From NCBI RefSeq assembly GCF_021184025.1, contig NZ_CP036537.1, positions 1,984,001 through 2,048,000 of the forward strand: a stretch of 64,000 nucleotides of DNA. The letters are read 5' to 3'. The notes beneath the pieces are model-generated. The model was not told the DNA's origin, ran no database searches, and saw only the letters and a program-made list of their open reading frames with translations. This DNA comes from Rhodopseudomonas boonkerdii. Lineage in GTDB: Bacteria > Pseudomonadota > Alphaproteobacteria > Rhizobiales > Xanthobacteraceae. Below are positions 34,728 through 42,458 of this stretch, piece after piece; within the stretch, counting starts at the first letter, position 1, and every line of letters begins with the position of its first letter. A program made the translations under genes and the position numbers.

Positions 34728-36652
34728 TCCGCCGCCTCCATCCGCGCTGCATCCCTCATATCCACCACCTTCAGCTTCGTCCGGATGCGCTGCGATGTGC
34801 CGTCCTGAAAACGGATGGTGGTGTCCACCGGGATTTCGCTGCGGCCGCCATAGATGCTGTCGATGATGTCGGCATATTTCTCGTTGATCACGCTGCGCCG
34901 AACCTTTCGCGTCCGCGTCAGTTCGCCGTCGTCTGCGTCGAGCTCCTTGTAGAGCAGCAGAAATCGCGAGATGCGTTGTGCGGGAGGCAGCGTGGCGTTG
35001 ACTGCTTCGACTTCCTTCTGCAGCAACGCATAGACCTCGGGGCGCGACGAGAGGTCGGTGTAGGTCGTGAAGGCCAGCCGGTTCTTCTCGGCCCATTTCG
35101 AGATGATCGAATAGCGGATGCAGATCATAGCGGCCAAGGCGTCACGGCCCGCGCCGAGCACCACGGTCTCGGCCACATAAGGCGAAAATTTCAGCTTGTT
35201 TTCGATATATTGCGGCGAGAAGCGCTCGCCGCGCGCGGTCTCTGCGAGATCCTTGATGCGGTCGATCACCACGAGTTGTCCGGCGTCATTGAAATAACCG
35301 GCGTCGCCCGAATGCATCCAGCCGTCGCGTAGATCGGCGCCGGTGGCTTCCGGGTTCTTGTAATAGCCGAGGAACATATTGGGGTGCCTCACCACGATCT
35401 CGCCGACACCCTGGCTGTCGGGATCGCGCACCTCGATCTGGATGCCATCGCCCATGGCGATGCCGGTGGTGTCGGGATCAACGGCGTCAGGCGCGTGTAG
35501 CGTGAAGGCGCCGAGCGTTTCGGTCTGGCCATACAAGGTGCGGAGCGGCACGCCCATCGCGCGAAAGAATTTGAACGTGTCCGGCCCGAGCGCGGCGCCA
35601 CCAGTGGCAGCCGAGCGCAGGCGCGTGAAGCCGAGACGGTCGCGTAGCGCGCGGAACAGCAGCATGTCGGCAACGGTCGAGCGCTTGCCATTGGCAAGCG
35701 CATTGAGCCCGGTCTTCATGCCGAGCTCATACAGGCTCTGCTTCAGCGGCGATGCATCCATCACCCTGGCACGGACATCGGCCGCGATGCCTTCCCAGAC
35801 GCGTGGTGCGAACAGCACGAAGGTCGGAGCGATCTCGCGAAAATCGTTCATCATGGTGTCCTGCTGCTCGACGAAGTTGACCTTCATCCGCGACAGCAGG
35901 CCTTTGCCGAGGGCATAGACCTGTTCCATGATCCAGGGCAGCGGCAGCACCGAGACATATTCGTCATCTGGCCCCTTGGGGTCGAACGAGAGATACACCG
36001 CGCAATGGCCGAGCACGCGGCCGACAGCCAACATGGCGAGCTTGGGGTTCGACGTGGTGCCCGACGTCGTGCAGAGGATGGCGACATCCTCGCCGAAGGT
36101 GGCGTCGACCATCTGGTCGTAAAGGCCGGGTTCGCGCGATGCGCGGTCGCGGCCCATCTGTGCCAAACTGTCGGCTTCCAGCAAACGAGGATCGTTATAT
36201 TTCCGCATGCCGCGCGGATCGCTATAGACGATGTGCTTCAGTGCCGGAACGCGGTCGGCGAGCGTGAGAAGCTTGTCGACCTGTTCCTCGTCTTCTGCGA
36301 AGACGATCTTCGCTTCGCCGTAATTGAGGAGATAGGCGGCTTCCTCATCCAGCACGTCGCGATAGAGGCCGAGGCTCATGCCGCCGATGGCGTGGGCGGC
36401 GATCTCGGCGGAGACCCAGTCGGGCCGGTTGTCGCCGATGATGCCGATGACATCGCCTTTGCCGATGCCGAGCTCGACCATACCGAGCGCAAAATCCTTC
36501 ACCCGGTTGTGGTAGTCGTTCCAGGTGAATTCACGCCAGAGGCCGAAATCCTTCTCGCGCAACGCGATCTCGTTGCCGTGCTCTCGAGCGTTGAGGCGCA
36601 AAAGCTTTGGATAGGTGTCCGCCTGTCTGACGCGGCCGGCATAATCCATCAT
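34724..36652 (-). CDS. AMP-dependent acyl-CoA synthetase inside liv operon A
   Basis: The 642-aa product has ATP motif CTTSGTTSNPK (about 194-204; Ser replaces the usual Gly), YGQTETLGAF, HSGDAGYFNDAGQLVVIDRIKDL and the C-terminal catalytic lysine region GELTRTRKVRRSVI. Length and the long insertion match the long-chain/ACSBG-like group of acyl-CoA ligases. Its stop overlaps livH and its start overlaps the livG stop (both ATGA), so it is translated together with the transporter. It probably converts the imported acid to a CoA thioester, trapping it in the cytoplasm. Aliphatic and aromatic acids are both possible. Confidence 0.85.
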   Translation of the reverse strand: MMDYAGRVRQADTYPKLLRLNAREHGNEIALREKDFGLWREFTWNDYHNRVKDFALGMVELGIGKGDVIGIIGDNRPDWVSAEIAAHAIGGMSLGLYRDVLDEEAAYLLNYGEAKIVFAEDEEQVDKLLTLADRVPALKHIVYSDPRGMRKYNDPRLLEADSLAQMGRDRASREPGLYDQMVDATFGEDVAILCTTSGTTSNPKLAMLAVGRVLGHCAVYLSFDPKGPDDEYVSVLPLPWIMEQVYALGKGLLSRMKVNFVEQQDTMMNDFREIAPTFVLFAPRVWEGIAADVRARVMDASPLKQSLYELGMKTGLNALANGKRSTVADMLLFRALRDRLGFTRLRSAATGGAALGPDTFKFFRAMGVPLRTLYGQTETLGAFTLHAPDAVDPDTTGIAMGDGIQIEVRDPDSQGVGEIVVRHPNMFLGYYKNPEATGADLRDGWMHSGDAGYFNDAGQLVVIDRIKDLAETARGERFSPQYIENKLKFSPYVAETVVLGAGRDALAAMICIRYSIISKWAEKNRLAFTTYTDLSSRPEVYALLQKEVEAVNATLPPAQRISRFLLLYKELDADDGELTRTRKVRRSVINEKYADIIDSIYGGRSEIPVDTTIRFQDGTSQRIRTKLKVVDMRDAARMEAAE

Positions 36653-37470
36653 GCGGCGCTCTCCGCCTGGACATGCGTGTCATCCGGATCGGCCAGCATC
36701 TCATCTTCCTCGCCGAGATAGGCCCGCTTCACATGCGGGTCGGCGAGTACGGCGCCGGGATCGCCTTCGGCGATCTTGCGGCCAAAATCGAGCACCATCA
36801 CGCGGTGGGAAATATCCATCACCACGCCCATGTCGTGCTCGATCATCATCACGGTCATGCCGAACTCCTCGTTGAGATCGACGATGTAGCGGGCCATGTC
36901 CTCCTTCTCCTCGAAGTTCATGCCGGCCATCGGCTCGTCGAGAAGGATGAGGTTCGGTTCCAGCGCCATGGCGCGGGCGAGTTCGACGCGCTTGCGCAGT
37001 CCATAGGGAAGGGTGCCGGCGGTGGCCTTGCGCACGCTCTGCAGATCGAGGAAGTCGATGATCTCCTCGACCTTGCGGCGATGCTCGAGCTCTTCCTTGC
37101 GTGCGCCCGAGAGCCAGTAGAGCGAACCGGTGAGGAAGTTGTTCTTCAGGAGGTGGTGGCGGCCGACCATGATGTTGTCGAGCACGCTCATGTGGTGGAA
37201 CAGCGCGAGGTTCTGGAAGGTGCGGCCGATGCCGATACGCGGGCGGGCATTGGTGTTGAGATGGGTGATCTCGCGGCCTGCGTAGAAGAGCTGACCTTCG
37301 GTCGGCCGGTAGCGGCCGGAGATGCAATTGACGATCGAAGTCTTGCCGGCGCCATTGGGGCCGATGATGGAAAACAGCTCGCCCTGATTGACGGCGAAGC
37401 TCACATCCGTGAGCGCACGCACGCCGCCGAAGCGCAGCGATACCCCGCGTACTTCCAAAGCAACCGTCAC
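36649..37470 (-). CDS. livG: Liv-type ABC transporter ATPase, operon A
   Basis: Start set at the GTG at 37470, which is preceded by GGGAGG six bases upstream; the open frame continues to 37518. The 273-aa product has Walker A GPNGAGKTS (37-45), the LivG-type region IGRTFQNLALFHHMSVLDNIMVGRHH, signature LPYGLRKRVELARAM, Walker B LILLDEPMAGMN and MMIEHDMGVVMDISHRV. It has an acidic C-terminal extension (EEDEMLADPDDTHVQAESAA). It is the first gene of operon A, divergent from the Crp-family regulator gene. Confidence 0.9.
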   Translation of the reverse strand: MTVALEVRGVSLRFGGVRALTDVSFAVNQGELFSIIGPNGAGKTSIVNCISGRYRPTEGQLFYAGREITHLNTNARPRIGIGRTFQNLALFHHMSVLDNIMVGRHHLLKNNFLTGSLYWLSGARKEELEHRRKVEEIIDFLDLQSVRKATAGTLPYGLRKRVELARAMALEPNLILLDEPMAGMNFEEKEDMARYIVDLNEEFGMTVMMIEHDMGVVMDISHRVMVLDFGRKIAEGDPGAVLADPHVKRAYLGEEDEMLADPDDTHVQAESAA

Positions 37471-37623
37471 GCATGCCCTCCCAGATACGGCGCTTGACGC
37501 GCTCTTTATCCCGTCCACGGTAACGCCCGGAGCTTATATCGCTGGGGCATCGCAGGCCATTCGACTAATGAACCTTCCGCGGCGATCCTCCCTACGTTAA
37601 ACCCGCTCCGGGAAATGTCTCGC

Positions 37624-37642
37624 GCCGGACAATTGGTCCGGC
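37624..37642. promoter_or_regulatory. Inverted repeat in the operon A / regulator intergenic region
   Basis: GCCGGAC and GTCCGGC flank AATTG, a 7-bp perfect inverted repeat. It could be a regulator site or an RNA hairpin in the leader of the Crp-family gene. It lies 58 bases upstream of that ATG and about 154 bases from the livG start. Confidence 0.45.
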
Positions 37643-37662
37643 ATTTTGTCGCGTGGCATGTA

Positions 37663-37679
37663 TTGTTGCGTCGCAACAA
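37663..37679. promoter_or_regulatory. Candidate Crp-family operator
   Basis: TTGTTGCGTCGCAACAA is a 17-base dyad with perfect 8-bp arms around a central T. It ends 20 bases before the ATG of the Crp-family regulator in the divergent region with livG. Size and symmetry fit dimeric Crp/Fnr regulators, although the half-site differs from the Crp (TGTGA) and Fnr (TTGAT) consensus. Position suggests autoregulation. Confidence 0.55.
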
Positions 37680-37699
37680 GCTGAAGAAGCGGCGGTGGC

Positions 37700-38374
37700 A
37701 TGATTGCTACGGATCAATTGAGGAAGATCGCTGCCTGGTCGCGCGATCTGACTGAGCGGGAGATCGAGGTCGCCCGCGCCGGCATCAATGAGCGCTCGTT
37801 CAGGGCGAACGAATTCGTCTCCATGCGTGGCGATGTGTTCGATTACTGGACTGGCGTTGTGTCAGGTCTTGTGAAGATCGGCACCATTTCACGGAGCGGT
37901 AAAGAGGTGAGCATCACCGGCCTGACGGCTGGCGCCTGGTTCGGCGAGGGCAGTGTGCTGAAAAACGAGCCGCGCCGCTACGACATCGTGGCGATGCGCG
38001 ATTCACGCGTTGCGCTGATGGATCGGACGACGTTCGTCTGGCTGTTCGAGAACAGCGTCGGTTTCAACCGTTTTCTGGTGTCGTTGCTGAACGAGCGCCT
38101 CGGCCAGTTCATCGCGCTCACCGAATATGGCCGGATGCTGGATGCCACCGGGCGGCTCGCGCGATGTATCGCTTCGCTGTTCAATCCGATCCTGTATCGC
38201 GACGCCAACCGGCATCTGGAGATCACGCAGGAGGAGTTGGGCGCGATTTCCGGCATCTCGCGGCAGAAGGCCAATCAGTGCCTGCAGACGCTGGAGAAGG
38301 AAGGTTTGCTGCGCCTTGAATATGGCGGTGTAACGGTGATCGACCTGGAGCGGCTGAGTACCTATGGCGAGTGA
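37700..38374 (+). CDS. Crp/Fnr-family transcriptional regulator
   Basis: The 224-aa product has a cyclic-nucleotide-binding-type beta barrel (residues about 20-120; VSGLVKIGTISRSGKEVSITGLTAGAWFGEGSVL) and a C-terminal winged helix with ITQEELGAISGISRQKANQCLQTLEKEGLL (about 173-203). No N-terminal cysteine cluster is present, so it is not an oxygen-sensing Fnr. The effector is unknown. It faces liv operon A across 229 bases containing a perfect dyad, so it likely controls both itself and the transporter-ligase operon. Confidence 0.85.
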   Translation: MIATDQLRKIAAWSRDLTEREIEVARAGINERSFRANEFVSMRGDVFDYWTGVVSGLVKIGTISRSGKEVSITGLTAGAWFGEGSVLKNEPRRYDIVAMRDSRVALMDRTTFVWLFENSVGFNRFLVSLLNERLGQFIALTEYGRMLDATGRLARCIASLFNPILYRDANRHLEITQEELGAISGISRQKANQCLQTLEKEGLLRLEYGGVTVIDLERLSTYGE

Positions 38375-38406
38375 AGCGGCGTTTCTGCTTGTTGCAAGCA
38401 GCCTGC

Positions 38407-38576
38407 GGGCATCCTTTGAGACGCGGCCTAAGAAGGCCGCTCCTCTCGCCTGAACGCAATTGCGTTCAGGCTGGGATGAGGGAAGAGTATAGCGCTATAG
38501 AAGACCCTCATGGTGAGGAGCCCGCGGAGCGGGCATCTCGAACCATGCAGGCCGAACACTATCCTCATCCATAGCC
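38407..38576. repeat. Intergenic repeat cluster (two type-2 REP-like hairpins and a 22-base palindrome)
   Basis: Unit 1, from GCATCCTTTGAGACGCGGCC to GGCCGCTCCTC, and unit 2, CCTCATGGTGAGGAGCCCGC to GCGGGCATCTCGAACCATG, are copies of the same hairpin family in opposite orientation. Between them, 38449-38470 is a perfect 22-base palindrome with half-site CCTGAACGCAA. The family recurs at 50666-50772. The cluster fills the gap between the Crp-family gene and livF of operon B, both of which end here, and may serve as a bidirectional RNA 3' end. Confidence 0.75.
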
Positions 38577-38601
38577 GATAGCTTTACGCTTGCGGGAGAG
38601 G

Positions 38602-39297
38602 TTAAACCTCCAGCCATTCCTTTCGCACCCGATCGTTTGCCTTCAGCTCCGCCGGCGTCCCCTCGAAGACGATCTTGCCGTGGCCCATCACATAGACCCG
38701 GTGCGAGATGCGCAGCGCGATGGACAGTTTCTGCTCCACCAGCAGGATCGCAACGCCGCGCCGGGCGATCTCGGCGATGAGGTCGCCGACCTGCTGCACG
38801 ATCAGCGGGGCGAGGCCTTCGGTCGGCTCGTCGATCATCACCAGTTCCGGATCGCCCATCAGCGTCCGGCAGATCGTCAGCATCTGCTTTTCGCCGCCCG
38901 ACAGCACGCCTGCGGCGGTATCGGCACGGTCGGCGAGGTTGGGGAACATGTCGAGCATGTCGTCGGGCCGCCATTTGCCGGGCTTGCGCGGGTCCTTGAT
39001 CCCCAGCAGCAGGTTCTGCCGCACTGTCAGGCCCGGGAAGATGTCGCGATGCTCCGGCACATAGCCGAGGCCGAGATGCGCGATCTTGTAGCTCGGCAGG
39101 CCCGTGATGTTCTGGTTCTTGAAGGTGATGGTGCCGTGCGGCGGCACCTCGCCCATGATGGCCTTCACGGTGGTCGAGCGCCCGACGCCGTTGCGGCCGA
39201 GCAGGCTGACGACTTCGCCGGCGCCGATATGCATATCGACGCCCTGGAGGATGTGGCTCTTGCCGTAATAGGCGTGCAGATCCCGGACATTCAGCAT
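38602..39297 (-). CDS. livF: Liv-type ABC ATPase, operon B, with Arg in place of Walker A Lys
   Basis: The 231-aa LivF-like protein starts MLNVRDLHAYYGKSHILQGV. The Walker A motif reads GRNGVGRST (34-42): the invariant Lys is Arg40 (codon CGC). The signature LSGGEKQM, Walker B LVMIDEPTEGLAPLI and switch region ALRISHRVYVM are intact. The start overlaps the livG stop by one base (TGATG), so it is the last gene of operon B. Arg at this position usually cripples ATP hydrolysis; the partner LivG has a normal Walker A. Confidence 0.9.
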   Translation of the reverse strand: MLNVRDLHAYYGKSHILQGVDMHIGAGEVVSLLGRNGVGRSTTVKAIMGEVPPHGTITFKNQNITGLPSYKIAHLGLGYVPEHRDIFPGLTVRQNLLLGIKDPRKPGKWRPDDMLDMFPNLADRADTAAGVLSGGEKQMLTICRTLMGDPELVMIDEPTEGLAPLIVQQVGDLIAEIARRGVAILLVEQKLSIALRISHRVYVMGHGKIVFEGTPAELKANDRVRKEWLEV

Positions 39298-40055
39298 CAG
39301 GCAGCTTCCTCGCCGAGATAGGCTTCCTTGACCTTCGGATTGTTGCGGATTTCCTCGGGCGTTCCGGATGCGATGATATGGCCGTAGACCAGCACCGAGA
39401 TGCGGTCGGCGAGGCCGAACACCACGCTCATGTCGTGTTCGACGATCAGCAGCGTGCGACCCTCGGTGAGGCGGCGGATCAACGCCACCGCGCGCTCGGT
39501 CTCCGCGTGGCTCATGCCTGCTGTCGGCTCGTCCAGCAGGATGACGTCCGCGCCGCCGGCAATCGTGATGCCGATTTCCAGCGCGCGCTGTTCGGCATAG
39601 GTGAGCAGGCCCGCTGGAATGTCGCGCCGCGAGGTCAGGCTGATGTCGTCCAGAATCCGCGCGGTGCGTTCACGGACTTCCGGCAGCTTGTCGACGCTCT
39701 TCCAGAAAGCGTAGCGCTGTCCCGTCGCCCACAGCACGGCACAACGCAGATTTTCCCACACCGTCATGTTGGCGAACACGTTGGTGACCTGAAACGAGCG
39801 CGACAGTCCGCGGCGGTTGATCTGGTAGGGTGGCAGGCCCGAGATCTTTTCGCCGCGCATCAGCACCTCGCCGCTGGTCGGCGTCATATAGCCGCTGATC
39901 AGGTTGAACGTCGTGGATTTGCCGGCGCCGTTCGGCCCGATCAGCGCATGGCGCTCGCCCTGGCCGACGGTCAGGTTGAGGTCGCGGATCACTTTTGTGA
40001 TGCCGAAACTCTTCTGAACGTCGCGGATTTCGATGGCGTTCACGGTTGACGTCAT
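39297..40055 (-). CDS. livG: Liv-type ABC transporter ATPase, operon B
   Basis: The 252-aa product has Walker A GPNGAGKST (40-48), LSRSFQVTNVFANMTVWENLR as in LivG proteins, Walker B VILLDEPTAGMSHAE and LIVEHDMSVVFGLADRISVLVYG. The signature motif is degenerate, LTYAEQRALEIG. With its partner LivF lacking the Walker A Lys, this subunit may provide the main hydrolytic site of transporter B. It starts three bases after livM ends. Confidence 0.9.
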   Translation of the reverse strand: MTSTVNAIEIRDVQKSFGITKVIRDLNLTVGQGERHALIGPNGAGKSTTFNLISGYMTPTSGEVLMRGEKISGLPPYQINRRGLSRSFQVTNVFANMTVWENLRCAVLWATGQRYAFWKSVDKLPEVRERTARILDDISLTSRRDIPAGLLTYAEQRALEIGITIAGGADVILLDEPTAGMSHAETERAVALIRRLTEGRTLLIVEHDMSVVFGLADRISVLVYGHIIASGTPEEIRNNPKVKEAYLGEEAA

Positions 40056-40058
40056 GTG

Positions 40059-41354
40059 TCAGTATCCCTTCGCGCGCGCCGCCGTCAGCGCTTCGTCCCA
40101 AGCCTGTGCAACGCGTTTCCAGGTGATGCGCGCGATGACAAATCCGCCGACGGTCAGAACCACGGAGATAATCCATGTCAGGGGGCTTGCGGCGTTGAAC
40201 GGAATGCCGAACGCCTTGATGTTGGGATCTTCCATCGGGTTCATCGTGTAGTGGACGATGGACTCGATGCCGAGCATCAGGCCGATCAGCATCGCCAATG
40301 TCGGCGCGGCCGCCACCAGATATGTCGGTAACACTTGCACGAGCGTGCTGCCGCGGATCAGCGGTCGATGCATCATCAGGAGACCGGTGATGCCGCCGGG
40401 GGCGTACATGACGATGGCGATGAACAGCAGACCGAAATAGAGCTGCCATACGGTGGTGAGATCGCTGAGACCGAGCGACAGCAGCGTCACGAAGATGGCG
40501 CCGACGATCGGGCCGATGAAGAACCCGACGCCCCCGATATAGGCGGCGAACAGCACCGTGCCGGACTGCACCGCACCGAGATAGGCCGAATTGGCGATTT
40601 CGAAGTTGATGGCGGCGAGTGCGCCCGCGATCCCCGCGAAAAAGCCCGCGAAACAGAACGCGATGTAGCGCACCACATGCGGATCGTAGCCGACGAACTG
40701 GACGCGTTCGGGGTTATCGCGCACGGCATTGCACATACGCCCGAGCGGCGTGCGGGTGAGGGCGTACATCGCAATCATGCAAATCAGCGTCCAGACCGCG
40801 ACCAGATAATAGATCTGGATCTGTGGGCCGAAATTCCAGTCGAAGAATTTCAGCAGCTTGGTGCGATTGGCGGAGATGCCGGCCTCACCGCCGAAGAAGG
40901 TGCGCAGGATCAGTGCCGACGACGCCACCAGTTCGGCGAGGCCGAGCGAGATCATGGCGAAGGCCGTGCCGGAACGCTTGGTAGAGACCCAGCCGAGCAG
41001 GGCGGCGAACACGAGGCCGGTGAGTCCGCCGATCAGCGGCACCAGCGGCAGTGGGACCGGCCATTTGTTGCCGCCGATGATGTTGATGGCGTGGATGACG
41101 AGAAAGCCGCCGAGGCCGTAATACACCGCATGGCCGAACGACAGCATGCCGGTCTGTCCGAGCAGGATATTGTAGGACAGCGCGAAGACAATGGAGATGC
41201 CGATCAGGCTGAACGTAGTCAGCGAGCCGCCCGAGGAGAAAATCTTCGGCAGCACCAGCAGCAGGACCGCGGCTGCGACCCAGAACCCGTAGAATTTGAA
41301 CTTCTCGGCGACGTTGGGCGCCGGAGGCGCGATGCGTGCGGTTATATCGGTCAT
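40059..41354 (-). CDS. livM: Liv-type ABC permease with C-terminal extension, operon B
   Basis: The 431-aa product is longer than usual LivM. The core has SYNILLGQTGMLSFGHAVYYGLGGF, STKRSGTAFAMISLGLAELV, FVGYDPHVVRYIAFCFAGFFAGIAGALAAINFE and IGGVGFFIGPIVGAIFVTLL. After about residue 320, an extra membrane segment (TYLVAAAPTLAMLIGLMLGIESIVH) and another (LTWIISVVLTVGGFVIARI) precede a basic tail. Its start overlaps the livH stop by four bases. Confidence 0.9.
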   Translation of the reverse strand: MTDITARIAPPAPNVAEKFKFYGFWVAAAVLLLVLPKIFSSGGSLTTFSLIGISIVFALSYNILLGQTGMLSFGHAVYYGLGGFLVIHAINIIGGNKWPVPLPLVPLIGGLTGLVFAALLGWVSTKRSGTAFAMISLGLAELVASSALILRTFFGGEAGISANRTKLLKFFDWNFGPQIQIYYLVAVWTLICMIAMYALTRTPLGRMCNAVRDNPERVQFVGYDPHVVRYIAFCFAGFFAGIAGALAAINFEIANSAYLGAVQSGTVLFAAYIGGVGFFIGPIVGAIFVTLLSLGLSDLTTVWQLYFGLLFIAIVMYAPGGITGLLMMHRPLIRGSTLVQVLPTYLVAAAPTLAMLIGLMLGIESIVHYTMNPMEDPNIKAFGIPFNAASPLTWIISVVLTVGGFVIARITWKRVAQAWDEALTAARAKGY

Positions 41355-42298
41355 GTCTCACGCGTCCCCAAAAGACCCATCGGACGGAACACGAGGATCA
41401 GGACCAGCAGCACGTAAGGCAGCACCGGCGCGATCTGCGCGACCGTCACATTCCAGATATCGGCGAGCCACGTGCTCGCATAGGCCGGGCTCAGCGGCCC
41501 GAACAGTTCGGACAGCGAGCCGTTCATCGAGACGGCGAAGGTCTGAACGAAGCCGATCAGCAGCGAGGCGATGAACGCGCCGGGCAGCGAGCCGAGCCCG
41601 CCGGTGACCACGACAACGAACAGGATGGGGCCGAGAAGTCCCGCCATGTTCGACTGCGTAACCAGCGCAGGTCCCGCGATCACGCCGGCCACCGCGGCGA
41701 GCGCGGTGCCGACACCGAACACCAGCATGAAGATGCGTCCGACGTTATGTCCGAGATGACCGACCATGTGCGGGTGGGTGAGGGCGGCCTGCACGATCAT
41801 GCCGATCCGGGTCCGCTTCAGTACCAGCAGCAGCGCCACGAAGATGGCGATCGACACCAGCAGCATGAACATCTTGTAGGCGGGGTAGTTGGTCGAGAAG
41901 ATCGTGAAGGCCGGAAAATCGAGCGAGGCTGGGACGCGGAAATCCACAGGGCTCTTGCCCCAGATGATCTGCACGACTTCCTCGATGGCGAAGGCGAGGC
42001 CGAAGGTAAAAAGCAGCTCGGCGACATGGCCGTTCTTGTGCACCCGGCGCAGACCGTAACGCTCGACGGCGGCGCCGATCGCGCCGGCGAGAATGGGCGC
42101 GATCAACAGCGCTGGCCAGAAGCCGAACCAGCGGCTGATCTGAAATCCGAAGAATGCGCCGAGCATGTAGAAGCTTGCATGCGCAAAATTCAGCACGCCG
42201 AGCATGCTGAAGATCACCGTCAGGCCGCTGGCCATCAGGAATAGCAGCATCCCGAACAGGATGCTGTTCAATGTGGAAATGACGATGAGTTCAAGCAC
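41351..42298 (-). CDS. livH: Liv-type ABC permease, operon B
   Basis: The 315-aa product has the LivH marks SGLTVIFSMLGVLNFAHASFYMLGAFFGF, FGLAFAIEEVVQIIWGKSP, GVGTALAAVAGVIAGPA and VVVVTGGLGSLPGAFIASLLIGFVQTFAVSM. It forms the channel with LivM. A REP-type hairpin (42345-42397) and about 160 bases separate it from the binding-protein gene upstream in the operon. Confidence 0.9.
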   Translation of the reverse strand: MLELIVISTLNSILFGMLLFLMASGLTVIFSMLGVLNFAHASFYMLGAFFGFQISRWFGFWPALLIAPILAGAIGAAVERYGLRRVHKNGHVAELLFTFGLAFAIEEVVQIIWGKSPVDFRVPASLDFPAFTIFSTNYPAYKMFMLLVSIAIFVALLLVLKRTRIGMIVQAALTHPHMVGHLGHNVGRIFMLVFGVGTALAAVAGVIAGPALVTQSNMAGLLGPILFVVVVTGGLGSLPGAFIASLLIGFVQTFAVSMNGSLSELFGPLSPAYASTWLADIWNVTVAQIAPVLPYVLLVLILVFRPMGLLGTRET

Positions 42299-42344
42299 GT
42301 ATGACCTCGGAGCCTGGCCGGCCAGTCAGAAGTAACAAAGCGCC

Positions 42345-42397
42345 GTCATGGCCGGGCAGCGCGAAGCGAGCTTCGCTGGATGTCCCGGCCATCCATG
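42345..42397. repeat. REP-type hairpin between SBP and livH of operon B
   Basis: GTCATGGCCGGG at 42345 pairs with CCCGGCCATCCATG ending at 42397, with a nested GCGAAGC/GCTTCGC stem in between. It resembles the unit at 59690-59746 and shares the GTCAT flank with elements at 31311 and 48196. It sits directly behind the binding-protein gene. Confidence 0.75.
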
Positions 42398-42458
42398 TCT
42401 GTTGTTGTCGCGGCAAGGCACGAGTGCCCCGTCCGCGGCCACGCCTGTCGCGACGCCG

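Noticed and set aside
32731..34808. Long open frames on the plus strand opposite operon A permeases (also near 40335-42244 and 51629-52621)
   Set aside because: They are rich in His, Asp, Arg and Gln, the pattern of antisense frames in GC-rich genes, and have no ribosome-binding sites or domains.
33834..35096. A 420-codon version of livH
   Set aside because: The first 123 codons lie inside the acyl-CoA ligase gene and do not look like protein; LivH begins at the ATG at 34727.
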